A DNA stretch of 64,000 nucleotides from an uncultured Prevotella sp. (GTDB lineage: Bacteria; Bacteroidota; Bacteroidia; Bacteroidales; Bacteroidaceae): NCBI GenBank assembly GCA_905234265.1, contig CAJOHJ010000002.1:1-64000 (forward strand). Direction: 5' to 3'. The stretch's first letter is position 1. Each line of letters starts with the position of its first letter. The position numbers were made by a program, and so were the translations under genes. A model generated the notes under the pieces. The model was not told the DNA's origin. It made no database searches and saw nothing but the letters and a program-made list of their open reading frames with translations. Below are positions 8,105 to 16,448 of this stretch, piece by piece.

Positions 8105-9460
8105 ATGAAACCGAACATTCCCAAAGGAACGCGCGACTTCGGCCCAATAGAGATGGCGAAGCGCAACTATATATTCAACACAATACGCGAGGTGTATGCA
8201 CTCTACGGATTTCAGCAGATTGAGACACCGGCAATGGAAACACTGCAGACCCTGATGGGCAAGTATGGCGAAGAAGGCGACAAGCTGCTCTTCAAAGTAC
8301 TCAACTCCGGCGACTTCCTCACTAAGGTCACCGACCAGGAACTGGAGGAGCGCAACTCGCTGCACTTAGCAGCAAAGCTCTGCGAAAAGGGCTTACGCTA
8401 CGACCTCACCGTGCCATTCGCACGCTATGTCGTCATGCACCGCGAAGAACTGCAGATGCCCTTCAAACGCTATCAGATACAGCCAGTATGGCGTGCTGAC
8501 CGCCCACAGAAAGGACGCTACAGAGAATTCTATCAGTGCGATGCCGACGTTGTTGGCAGCGACTCGCTGCTGAACGAAGTAGAACTGATGCAGATTGTAG
8601 ACACTGTGTTCGCGCGTTTTGGCATAAGAGTACAGATTAAGATAAACAACCGCAAGATTTTATCTGGAATTGCAGAAGTCATTGGCGCTGCCGAAAAGAT
8701 AGTCGACATTACTGTAGCCATCGACAAGCTGGACAAAATTGGCATAGACAATGTCAACGCTGAACTGCGTGAAGACGGCCTTAGCGACGAGCAAATAGAG
8801 AAACTGCAGCCCATCATCGCGCTCAATGGCACCAACGACGAGAAGCTGTCAACTATTGCCGACGTGCTGAAAGGCAGCGAGACCGGTCTGAAAGGCGTAG
8901 AAGAATTGCGCTATATTCTGGACATACTGAAGGGTGTCGGCCTTAAAAACGAGATACAGCTTGACTTGACGCTTGCTCGCGGCCTGAACTATTACACAGG
9001 CGCCATCTTCGAAGTGAAAGCCCTCGACGTGCAGATAGGCTCCATTACCGGAGGCGGCCGCTACGACAACCTCACCGGCATCTTCGGCATGCCAGGACTG
9101 TCGGGCGTAGGCATATCATTCGGTGCAGACAGAATATACGATGTGCTGAACCAGCTGGACCTGTATCCGAAGGATTCGGTGGCAAGCACGCAGGTGCTGT
9201 TCGTCAACTTCGGCGAGCGCGAGACGGCCTACTGCCTGCCAATAGCACACCACCTGCGCGAACAAGGCATACGCACGGAGATATTCCCGGAAGCAGCAAA
9301 GATGAAAAAGCAGCTGGCCTATGCAAATGCCAAGCTGATACCTTTCGTGGCTCTGGCTGGCGACAACGAAATGCAACAAGGCTTGATAACTCTAAGGAAC
9401 ATGGCAACCGGCGAACAGCAACTGCTACTGCCTGCCGATATTGCCAATGCCATAAAGTAA
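8105..9460 (+). CDS. hisS: Histidyl-tRNA synthetase
   Basis: Class II aminoacyl-tRNA synthetase charging tRNA-His. The PKGTRDFGP start, the motif 2 region ([24 protein letters not shown]), the histidine-binding loop [10 protein letters not shown] and motif 3 (GGRYDNLTG...[13 protein letters not shown]) are visible, followed by an anticodon-binding domain. It is 451 residues long, which is normal. It is probably transcribed together with purA. Confidence 0.97.
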   Translation: MKPNIPKGTRDFGPIEMAKRNYIFNTIREVYALYGFQQIETPAMETLQTLMGKYGEEGDKLLFKVLNSGDFLTKVTDQELEERNSLHLAAKLCEKGLRYDLTVPFARYVVMHREELQMPFKRYQIQPVWRADRPQKGRYREFYQCDADVVGSDSLLNEVELMQIVDTVFARFGIRVQIKINNRKILSGIAEVIGAAEKIVDITVAIDKLDKIGIDNVNAELREDGLSDEQIEKLQPIIALNGTNDEKLSTIADVLKGSETGLKGVEELRYILDILKGVGLKNEIQLDLTLARGLNYYTGAIFEVKALDVQIGSITGGGRYDNLTGIFGMPGLSGVGISFGADRIYDVLNQLDLYPKDSVASTQVLFVNFGERETAYCLPIAHHLREQGIRTEIFPEAAKMKKQLAYANAKLIPFVALAGDNEMQQGLITLRNMATGEQQLLLPADIANAIK

Positions 9461-9480
9461 CAGCCTTTAGATATAAGAAT

Positions 9481-9518
9481 GCATTACATCCGAAAGGATA
9501 GCATTACATTCGAAAGAA
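9481..9518 (+). promoter_or_regulatory. 20-bp-period direct repeat upstream of the CE12 gene
   Basis: Two copies of GCATTACATyCGAAAGrA (9481-9498 and 9501-9518) differ at two positions and are spaced 20 bp apart, ending 24 bp before the acetylesterase ATG. The spacing of about two helical turns fits a tandem regulator-binding site, but no regulator is identified. Confidence 0.3.
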
Positions 9519-9542
9519 AGCAAAACAAAAAACACTACCATT

Positions 9543-10547
9543 ATGAAAAAAACTCTAACAGCGGCTATCGCGGCTCTCATAGTGCTGTGCAGCTTCACGC
9601 AAGAAAGACACACGACAATCTTCATCATTGGCGACTCTACCGCCGCCAACAAAGACTTGTCGAAAGGCAAGCAGGAAAGAGGATGGGGCATGGCCCTGCA
9701 ATGCTTTTTCGACGACAACATCATCGTTGACAATCATGCCGTCAACGGTCGCTCGTCGCTAAGCTTCATCAACGAAGGCCGCTGGAACAAAGTGCTTGAG
9801 AAGCTCCGCCCCGGCGACTACGTAATAATACAGTTCGGCCATAACGACGAAAAGGCGCCAAAGGACCGCCACACCGACCCAGGGTCGACATTTGACTACA
9901 ATCTTGCAAAATACGTCCGTGAAACCCGCGAACACGGCGGCATTCCCGTGCTGATGAGCTGCGTGGTCAGACGCAACTTCTTCGTAAAGGCTCCCGATAT
10001 TGCCGACGATGAATTGCTCAGGACGTCTACTTTCAAGGACGGTGTCAAGATGGTTGAGGGCGACTCGCTGATAGACACTCACGGACTCTACCGTATAGCT
10101 CCGCGCGACGTTGCCCGGCGCATGAACGTGCATTTCGTCGACGCAAACCAGATTACGCACGATTTGGAACAGGGTCTCGGCACAGAGGCTTCAAAGCGCC
10201 TTCACATGTGGTACAGGCCCGGCGAAGAGCCTTCAGAGCCAAAAGGCAAGCAAGACAATACACATTATAATATATATGGTGCTCATCAGGTTGCGCGCCT
10301 GCTTGCCGATGCCCTTTGTGAGGAAATTCCCGTCCTTGCCAAGTATCGGACTGAAGCCACGCTGACTGTCGACAAGCGCGGCCGCGGCGAATACATGAAC
10401 CTGCAAGAGGCCGTAGACTCGGCAATGCGCAATCCGAAGGCAGAGACAACAATCCAAATTCTTGGCGGCGAATGGGAAAAGCCCACACTGCCAAAGAAGC
10501 ACAAGATAACATTCATCATGCGCCAGCAGGCTCATTGGAAGAACTAA
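9543..10547 (+). CDS. Rhamnogalacturonan acetylesterase (CE12, SGNH) with remnant of a CE8 domain
   Basis: Predicted to remove acetyl groups from rhamnogalacturonan. A signal peptide (MKKTLTAAIAALIVLCSFTQ) is followed by the SGNH blocks: FIIGDSTAANKD (nucleophile Ser), NHAVNGRSS, IIQFGHNDEK, and the C-terminal catalytic region THYNIYGAHQVA. The last about 60 residues, beginning TVDKRGRGEYMNLQEAVDSA, resemble the opening strand-helix of a CE8 pectin methylesterase domain and then stop. A CE12-CE8 fusion therefore appears to have lost nearly all of its second domain. The protein has 334 residues. It is not next to other pectin genes. Confidence 0.85.
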   Translation: MKKTLTAAIAALIVLCSFTQERHTTIFIIGDSTAANKDLSKGKQERGWGMALQCFFDDNIIVDNHAVNGRSSLSFINEGRWNKVLEKLRPGDYVIIQFGHNDEKAPKDRHTDPGSTFDYNLAKYVRETREHGGIPVLMSCVVRRNFFVKAPDIADDELLRTSTFKDGVKMVEGDSLIDTHGLYRIAPRDVARRMNVHFVDANQITHDLEQGLGTEASKRLHMWYRPGEEPSEPKGKQDNTHYNIYGAHQVARLLADALCEEIPVLAKYRTEATLTVDKRGRGEYMNLQEAVDSAMRNPKAETTIQILGGEWEKPTLPKKHKITFIMRQQAHWKN

Positions 10548-10590
10548 CACAGGGCTACTATAAATTAGCTGGATTATAAAAAGACTGATA

Positions 10591-12084
10591 ATGGCAAGAA
10601 ACAAGAAACCGCTACCAGTTCTTGAGAACATTCTCATAACCGACTTTGCCGCCGAAGGTAAATCGCTGGCACGAGTCGACGACATGGTGGTATTCGTGCC
10701 GTGGGCCGTCCCCGGCGACATCGTCGACCTCCAGGTGCGGCGCAAGAAACATTCGTTCATGGAGGCAGAAGTCATAAAGTATCACCACAAGAGCGAGCAG
10801 CGCCAGCAGCCTTTCTGCCAGCACTTCGGAGTCTGCGGCGGCTGCAAATGGCAGCAGCTGCCCTACCCTGTCCAGCTGAAGATGAAGCAACAGCAGGTTC
10901 AGGACCAGCTGACGCGCATCGGCAAGATAGAACTGCCGGAATTCCGCCCCATCATGGGCAGCGTGCTAACGCAGGAATACCGCAACAAGCTTGACTTCGG
11001 CTGTGCCAACAAGCGCTACCTTACTAAAGAGCAGTTCGAAAATGAGGAGGCACGCATGATGAGCGACGGCCAGCCCGTCGCCAGCACATCGCTAAAAGAC
11101 CATCCTGCCATCGGGTTCCACATCACCGGAGCCTTCGACAAGATTCTGCCCATAGAGCACTGCTGGCTGATGGCCGACCTGCACAACGACATCCGCAATG
11201 CCGTGCGCGACTTTGCCATAGGACACCAGCTGTCGTTTTTCGACCTCAGGGCGCAGGTGGGACTGATGCGCGACGTGATAATCCGCAACTCAAACACCGG
11301 AGAGTGGATGGTAATCTTCCAGTTCCACTACGACCACACAACGCCGGAAACACTTGCTGCCGACGAGGCCAGCGCAAAGGAACTCATGCAACACATCAGC
11401 GACAGATTTCCACAGATAACGTCGCTGATGTACGTTGACAACCAGAAATGCAACGACACCATCGGCGACCAGGACATCCAGACCTTCAAGGGCAACGACC
11501 ACATAATAGAAACCATGGAGGAGCTGCGCTTCAAGGTTGGTCCCAAGTCATTCTACCAGACGAACACCGAGCAGGCCTACCACCTCTATTCCGTGGCACG
11601 CGAGTTTGCCGGCCTCCACGGCGACGAGCTGGTCTACGACCTCTACACCGGCACCGGCACCATTGCAAACTTCATAGCACGCAGTGCCAGAAAGGTCATC
11701 GGCATTGAATATGTCCCAGAGGCCATCGAAGACGCAAAGGTCAACTCCAGGCTGAACGACATCACCAACACCCTGTTCTTTGCCGGCGACATGAAGGACA
11801 TACTGAACGAAGAGTTCATAAAGACCCACGGCCGCCCTGACGTCATCATCACCGACCCTCCACGAGCCGGCATGTACCCCGACGTGGTTACGACCATCAT
11901 GAAGGCCGCCCCGAAGCGCATCGTGTACGTCAGCTGCAATCCCGCCACACAGGCACGCGACCTGCAAGTGCTGGATGCCGACTACCGCGTGGCTGCCGTA
12001 CAGCCTGTCGACATGTTCCCCCACACTCCGCACGTGGAAAACGTTGTCCTGCTGGAAAGAAGGACTAACGGGCAAGAACAGTAA
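10591..12084 (+). CDS. rlmD: 23S rRNA (uracil-C5)-methyltransferase, RlmD/RumA type
   Basis: A SAM-dependent methyltransferase forming 5-methyluridine in 23S rRNA. The N-terminal TRAM domain is followed by iron-sulfur cysteines (CQHFGVCGGCKWQQLPY), then KVGPKSFYQTNTEQA, the SAM motif DLYTGTGTIANF, the catalytic region DPPRAGM and YVSCNPATQARDL containing the nucleophile Cys. At 497 residues it is slightly long for the family. RlmD and its close paralogues (RlmCD, TrmA-like) cannot be separated with certainty here. Confidence 0.9.
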   Translation: MARNKKPLPVLENILITDFAAEGKSLARVDDMVVFVPWAVPGDIVDLQVRRKKHSFMEAEVIKYHHKSEQRQQPFCQHFGVCGGCKWQQLPYPVQLKMKQQQVQDQLTRIGKIELPEFRPIMGSVLTQEYRNKLDFGCANKRYLTKEQFENEEARMMSDGQPVASTSLKDHPAIGFHITGAFDKILPIEHCWLMADLHNDIRNAVRDFAIGHQLSFFDLRAQVGLMRDVIIRNSNTGEWMVIFQFHYDHTTPETLAADEASAKELMQHISDRFPQITSLMYVDNQKCNDTIGDQDIQTFKGNDHIIETMEELRFKVGPKSFYQTNTEQAYHLYSVAREFAGLHGDELVYDLYTGTGTIANFIARSARKVIGIEYVPEAIEDAKVNSRLNDITNTLFFAGDMKDILNEEFIKTHGRPDVIITDPPRAGMYPDVVTTIMKAAPKRIVYVSCNPATQARDLQVLDADYRVAAVQPVDMFPHTPHVENVVLLERRTNGQEQ

Positions 12085-12141
12085 GACGAAAAGACAAGGA
12101 CACTAAAATTCACTACAAAAGAATATAAAGTAACAACAACT

Positions 12142-13182
12142 ATGATGAGAAAGATAATTATCTGCTCACTGTTTCTGGCAGCCACCATGGGCGTGCAGGC
12201 ACAGGAGAACAAATGGTTTCAGAACGTAAAGTTCAGCGGCTACGGCATGGTGCAGTATCAGGCCAACGACCAGAAAGACAACGAGTCCAACGGCTTTAAC
12301 CTGCGCCTCGTGCGTATGGCCCTGGAAGGCCGTGCCCACGACGATTTCTACTGGAAGGCTCAGATGCAAATCAACGGCAATGCCTTCGACACCAATGCCG
12401 CCGGCAAGAAGAACTCGCTGACCATTCGCCTGGTCGACCTCTTCGGCGAATGGCAGAAGTATGAGTTTGCCCGCGTGAAGGCCGGCCAGTTCAAGCGCCC
12501 CTTCACGTTTGAAAATCCCATGCACCCCATCACACAGGGCTTCATGTCCTACTCGCAGCCCATCAGCAAGCTGGCCGGCTTTGCCGACAGAACCGGCGAG
12601 CAGGCCAGCAACGGCCGTGACATCGGCGTGCAGGTGCAGGGCGACTTCCTGAAGACCAGCTCCGGCCGCAACCTGCTGCACTACCAGGTGGGCGTATTCA
12701 ACGGCGAGGGCATCAACACCGGCGATGCCGACAACCGCAAGGATGTCATCGGCGGACTGTGGGTAATGCCTGTCAAGGGCATGCGCATAGGCGCCTTCGG
12801 ATGGACCGGCTCACGTGCCGACGTCGGCGGGAAGAACCGCTACGCCCTCTCTGCCGACTACACCCAGAACGACTGGACTTTCCGCACAGAGTATGTCCAC
12901 AGCCAGGGATGGAATGCCGCCCACACCAGCGACAAGGCCGACGGCTACTATGCCCTCTGCATAGCCCCGATACAGAAGAACAAGCTGCATGTAAAGGCCC
13001 GCTACGACCTGTATCGCGAAGCCAAGGAGTGGAACAAGGCAAAGACGCTCTACGAAATCGGTGCCGACTACATGTTCACCAAGAACCTGCAGGTGAACGT
13101 TGAATATGCGCGCGTCAACGAACGCACAGCCGCAAAGCACAACTACAACATGTTCGACGTAGAGCTTGACTTCAGGTTTTAA
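12142..13182 (+). CDS. Outer-membrane porin, OprO/OprP-like
   Basis: A 346-residue beta-barrel protein with signal peptide MMRKIIICSLFLAATMGVQA followed by alternating amphipathic strands (FSGYGMVQYQAND, FNLRLVRMALEGRAHDDFYW, FARVKAGQFKRPFTFENPM) and a terminal aromatic strand ending DVELDFRF, typical of barrel insertion signals. It resembles the phosphate-selective porin O/P family, but the solute is not evident. The gene is followed by a strong hairpin shared with the convergent guanylyltransferase gene. Confidence 0.8.
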   Translation: MMRKIIICSLFLAATMGVQAQENKWFQNVKFSGYGMVQYQANDQKDNESNGFNLRLVRMALEGRAHDDFYWKAQMQINGNAFDTNAAGKKNSLTIRLVDLFGEWQKYEFARVKAGQFKRPFTFENPMHPITQGFMSYSQPISKLAGFADRTGEQASNGRDIGVQVQGDFLKTSSGRNLLHYQVGVFNGEGINTGDADNRKDVIGGLWVMPVKGMRIGAFGWTGSRADVGGKNRYALSADYTQNDWTFRTEYVHSQGWNAAHTSDKADGYYALCIAPIQKNKLHVKARYDLYREAKEWNKAKTLYEIGADYMFTKNLQVNVEYARVNERTAAKHNYNMFDVELDFRF

Positions 13183-13199
13183 GGGAAAAACGAAAACTG

Positions 13200-13267
13200 A
13201 AAAGTGAAAAATTTCCTGCCGGACTCCAAACAAACAATATGGTGACGGCAGGAAATTTTTCACTTTT
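13200..13267. terminator. Bidirectional terminator between porin and manC-like gene
   Basis: A perfect 22-bp inverted repeat (13200-13221 with 13246-13267) with an AAAAGTGAAAAATTT outer arm and a GC-rich CCTGCCG inner stem. It is U-rich on exit in both directions and sits between two convergent genes. Confidence 0.9.
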
Positions 13268-13282
13268 ATTTCTTCCAGAATA

Positions 13283-14347
13283 TTACTGAGCTCCGCTGAA
13301 CTGCTTGATGCGCTGTTCCTCTGACAATTTGCAGATGAGCAGCGTGTCGTTGTTTTCGGCGACGATGTATCCGTCGAGTCCCTGCACAACCACTTTCCGC
13401 TCCTGCATGGTGTGGATGATGCTGTTGGTGGTCTCGAAGGTGCTGATGTCAGGCCCGATGCAGGCATTGCCGTAGAGGTCTTTCTTCGACTGCTGGTGCA
13501 GCGAACCCCATGTGCCAAGGTCGCTCCATCCGAAGTCGGCGGGGCGCACGAAGATTTCCTCGGCCTTCTCCATGATGGCATAGTCTACGGAGATGTTCTC
13601 GCACTCCGGGAAGTTCTTGTCGATAGCCTCCTGCTCTTGGGCAGTGCCATAGACGTGTAGCATCGACTCGAAAATCTTGGCCATCGTTGGCTGATAGATG
13701 CGGAAGGCATTGACGATGGTCCTCACGTTCCAGACAAAGATGCCTGCATTCCAGAAGTAGTTGTTCTTGGCAATGTACTTCGTTGCCGTTGCCAGGTCGG
13801 GCTTCTCGCGGAATGAGTCTACGCGGAAGATTTCCTTGTTCCTGAGCGACTGTGCCGACATGTTTGCCTCTATGTATCCGTAGCCCGTCTCCGGCCTGTT
13901 AGGCTTGATGCCTATTGTCACTATGGCGTCGCTGTCGGCGGTAAATCCGAGGCATTCCTTGACAACCTTCTGGAATTCCATGGTGTTCAGCACCAGATGG
14001 TCGCTGGGCGTCACAATGATGTTTGCGTCGGCGTCCATCGACTTTATGCGCCACGACACGTATGCTATGCACGGTGCAGTGTTGCGGCGGCACGGCTCGC
14101 AGAGGATGTGGTCGTGCGGAATGTCAGGCAGCTGCTGTGCCACCAGCTCTGAGTAGTTCTTGTTGGTGACCACCCAGATGTTGCTCTGGTTTACTATAGG
14201 CGCAAAGCGCTCCACGGTGAGCTGCAGCAGCGAGCGCCCGATGCCCAGCACGTCGATGAACTGCTTGGGCTTGTCGGCAGTACTCATCGGCCAGAAGCGG
14301 CTGCCTACCCCACCGGCCATGATTACGAGATGATTGTTTCTCTTCAT
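13283..14347 (-). CDS. Mannose-1-phosphate guanylyltransferase
   Basis: Makes GDP-mannose from mannose-1-phosphate and GTP. The nucleotidyltransferase signature MAGGVGSRFWPMSTADKPKQF is at the N-terminus, with TPSDHLVL, GYGYIEAN, FREKPD, NAGIFVW and the DFGWSDLGTWGS block further on. The 354 residues correspond to the transferase alone, without the fused phosphomannose isomerase domain found in longer ManC proteins. GDP-mannose probably supplies glycan synthesis such as the polysaccharide locus to the right, though the gene is separated from it by DUF2264 and ssrA. Confidence 0.93.
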   Translation of the reverse strand: MKRNNHLVIMAGGVGSRFWPMSTADKPKQFIDVLGIGRSLLQLTVERFAPIVNQSNIWVVTNKNYSELVAQQLPDIPHDHILCEPCRRNTAPCIAYVSWRIKSMDADANIIVTPSDHLVLNTMEFQKVVKECLGFTADSDAIVTIGIKPNRPETGYGYIEANMSAQSLRNKEIFRVDSFREKPDLATATKYIAKNNYFWNAGIFVWNVRTIVNAFRIYQPTMAKIFESMLHVYGTAQEQEAIDKNFPECENISVDYAIMEKAEEIFVRPADFGWSDLGTWGSLHQQSKKDLYGNACIGPDISTFETTNSIIHTMQERKVVVQGLDGYIVAENNDTLLICKLSEEQRIKQFSGAQ

Positions 14348-14396
14348 AATTCCAACAGTTTTATTTTCAACTTTTACTTCTTACGTTTTATTTCTG

Positions 14397-15665
14397 CTAC
14401 CACTTGTCCTTCGTCACGATGTCGTCGGCCCAGCGGTGGTCCTTGGGGAACGGCTTCCCGCTCCAGGCCTTTGCCTGTGTCCACGGCTCTGCTGCGGCAG
14501 TCCAGAAGTCGTGCGTCGCCGGCAGTCCCAGCGGCATCAGTGTCAGCGTTGTCATGTACAGCGAGCCGTTGTTGGTGTAGACGTCTGCCAAGTCTGGCTG
14601 CGAGCCGCAGAAGCCCAGCGTCAGGAAGCCTCCGGCATTGAAGTTCTCCTGCTGGTCGAACATGCGGTGCATCACCGCTGTCAGCGCAGCCCTCACCTGC
14701 CCGTTTGTCAGCTCGGCAGGCAGCTTTTCATACCATGCCATCAGTGCCAGCGGCTGCAAGGCTGCCATCCTGTATGTCATGCTGCGGCCGAAGACGGGGA
14801 ATGTTCCTTCGGGAGATATGAAGCGCTCCAGAATGATGGCATGCTTCTGCGCGCGCTTCAATGCGCGGTTGTAGTATTTCTGATAGTCCAGACGCGTGTT
14901 GGCCTTGGCATCCCTCATGTTCTGCAACGTTTCCAGATACATGGCATGGAACACATAGCTTGAATAATAGTCGAAGGCAAACGTCGGACCGTCGGCATAC
15001 CATCCGTCGCCGACATACCACTCCTCCACCTTCCGGCAGGCCGTGTTCACGCGGAACTGGTCGTAGTCCTTACGGCCGTTAGCCTTTGCTATGAAGCTTT
15101 CGATGACCGACGAGAACAGCAGCCAGTTGGTGTAAGGCGGGTCAATGCTGCGCAGCTTCTGGAATTCGGATATATAGCGCTGCTTTGTAGCTGCGTCTAA
15201 CGGCATCCACAGAACGTCGTAGCCTCTGACGAACGACTCTGCTATGTAGGCAGCATCCACGAGGTTCTGCCCCGAGATGCCCCAGCAGAGATAGTCGGGC
15301 GACTGCGGATCCACGGCATTCTTGTATGCCTGCAAGGCCATTGCGCGCAACTCGCTGCGCTGGCGGCTCTCGGCAGTGTCGTCGTCGGGCAGCGACAGCC
15401 ATGGGGCAATGCCGGCCATCAGGCGGCCGAAGGTCTCCATGTAAACCACTTTGCGGTTCCTGTTGTCGAACGACGGCGAAAACTCTGTCTGCATATTCTT
15501 CTGCAGTTCACCCTTCGACATGTTCGACAGCACCGGATAAGCCATCTTGTATGCCATTGCGCACCAGTACTCCCTGTCTGTCTGCACCGGCACAGGCTTC
15601 TTCTTGCCTGACACTGCCAGCGTACAAAGCATTACAACAACAATTACAAAATACCTTTTCATCAT
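14397..15665 (-). CDS. DUF2264 protein, secreted, probably carbohydrate-active
   Basis: A 422-residue protein with signal peptide MMKRYFVIVVVMLCTLAVSG and an (alpha/alpha)-type helical body that matches DUF2264 by recall (ETFGRLMAGIAPWLSLPDDD, WGISGQNLVDAAYIAESFVR, DGWYADGPTFAFDYYSSYVFH). Members of this family are found with polysaccharide-degrading enzymes, but no established reaction is claimed. The longer reading frame to 15896 runs through the upstream repeat cluster and is not credible; a -7 element at 15692-15685 supports the start at 15665. Confidence 0.8.
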   Translation of the reverse strand: MMKRYFVIVVVMLCTLAVSGKKKPVPVQTDREYWCAMAYKMAYPVLSNMSKGELQKNMQTEFSPSFDNRNRKVVYMETFGRLMAGIAPWLSLPDDDTAESRQRSELRAMALQAYKNAVDPQSPDYLCWGISGQNLVDAAYIAESFVRGYDVLWMPLDAATKQRYISEFQKLRSIDPPYTNWLLFSSVIESFIAKANGRKDYDQFRVNTACRKVEEWYVGDGWYADGPTFAFDYYSSYVFHAMYLETLQNMRDAKANTRLDYQKYYNRALKRAQKHAIILERFISPEGTFPVFGRSMTYRMAALQPLALMAWYEKLPAELTNGQVRAALTAVMHRMFDQQENFNAGGFLTLGFCGSQPDLADVYTNNGSLYMTTLTLMPLGLPATHDFWTAAAEPWTQAKAWSGKPFPKDHRWADDIVTKDKW

Positions 15666-15684
15666 AAAGCAATGTTCATTTTTG

Positions 15685-15692
15685 CAAAAGTA
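15685..15692 (-). promoter_or_regulatory. -7 element of the DUF2264 gene
   Basis: TACTTTTG on the minus strand (15692-15685), 20 bp upstream of the ATG at 15665. No clear -33 element is visible, because the repeat cluster begins just upstream. Confidence 0.45.
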
Positions 15693-15710
15693 CGAAAAAA
15701 GAGGGAAACT

Positions 15711-15815
15711 CTGTAACATGCAGAGAAAAAAAATTATCTGCGTAAGATAAAAAATTATCTCCGTAAGATAATTTCGTAACTCGCAGAGATAATTTCGTAA
15801 CTCGCAGAGACAGGC
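15711..15815. repeat. Interspersed GAGATAATTTCGTAA repeat cluster 2
   Basis: Contains palindromes of the form AAATTATCT-CCGTA-AGATAATTT and copies of GAGATAATTTCGTAA with hexamers CATGCA and CTCGCA. It lies between the divergent 5' ends of the DUF2264 gene and ssrA. Confidence 0.85.
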
Positions 15816-15856
15816 AATGCATGCCACCATTCGTTTGGTTAAAAAATGCAAAAACC

Positions 15857-15887
15857 TTTGCCGCACGGAAAGAAAAGGATAATTTTG
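15857..15887 (+). promoter_or_regulatory. Promoter of ssrA
   Basis: TTTG (15857-15860), 19 bp, then TAATTTTG (15880-15887): a full match to the Bacteroidetes vegetative promoter at the expected spacing. The mature tmRNA begins about 20 bp downstream. Confidence 0.8.
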
Positions 15888-15906
15888 CAGCCGCAAGACA
15901 TGCTAT

Positions 15907-16303
15907 GGGGGTGACCGGATTTGACGGCAAGCCGGAATGGTATGTAAGCATGCGGAGTGACGGCTGTGGACTCCATAATCACGTCGGCCGGAAAATTAAT
16001 TGGCAACACAGAGTATGCTCTCGCTGCTTGATTGAAGTATAGTAAATCATTAGCTTAATTCCGTCACCAGGTGACAGAACGAGACGCCACTCCGAGGATG
16101 TTTTTCCGAATCCGAAGAATCAGTGGCGCAGGAAAATCGGGAATAACCGGAAGGAAGCCTCGGCCATCCGGCGAAACTTTAGAGGATAAGGGTGCATTTG
16201 GTGGCTCAGGTCTTGGTGCATCACGAAAACGAAGTCTGAGATAAGCATGTAGAAAGCATACGGTTTCCTTGTGCGGACGAGGGTTCGACTCCCTCCACTT
16301 CCA
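15907..16303 (+). ncRNA. ssrA: Transfer-messenger RNA (tmRNA)
   Basis: Rescues stalled ribosomes together with SmpB. The 5' end GGGGGTGACCGGATTTGACGG and the 3' end GGGTTCGACTCCCTCCACTTCC form the tRNA-like domain: 5' GGGGGTG pairs fully with 3' CACTTCC (two G-U pairs), and a T-loop GGTTCGACTC is present. The tag frame at 16002-16031 reads GNTEYALAA followed by TGA, the expected C-terminal degradation tag. The discriminator is A at 16303 and CCA is not encoded. The length is about 397 nt. Confidence 0.95.
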
Positions 16304-16333
16304 CAACATCGGAATGCCGACGGCAACGCAGAG

Positions 16334-16367
16334 AAGAAGCAGCAGTGAAAAGGCTGCTTCTTTTTTT
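16334..16367 (+). terminator. Terminator of ssrA
   Basis: A 10-bp stem (AAGAAGCAGC at 16334-16343 with GCTGCTTCTT at 16353-16362), a 9-nt loop and a T tract. The T tract also contains the TTTG of the promoter of the polysaccharide export gene, so the end of one unit and the start of the next overlap. Confidence 0.85.
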
Positions 16368-16395
16368 GCAGGAAGGAAAAAAATGTCTAATTTTG
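16365..16395 (+). promoter_or_regulatory. Promoter of the polysaccharide export operon
   Basis: TTTG (16365-16368), 19 bp, TAATTTTG (16388-16395), then about 53 bp of leader before the ATG at 16449. This is the only strong promoter seen in front of the wza-wzz-wzy-wzx run. Confidence 0.75.
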
Positions 16396-16448
16396 CACAA
16401 TATTTAGGGATAGCCTTTGTTATACTATATAATAATGTATACATACAG

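Noticed and set aside
14397..15896. Longer N-terminus of the DUF2264 protein
   Set aside because: The extra residues come from translating the GAGATAATT repeat cluster, and a signal peptide and -7 element support the start at 15665.
16269..16448. N-terminal extension of the Wza-like protein
   Set aside because: It lies over the 3' end and terminator of ssrA; the proper signal peptide begins at 16449.
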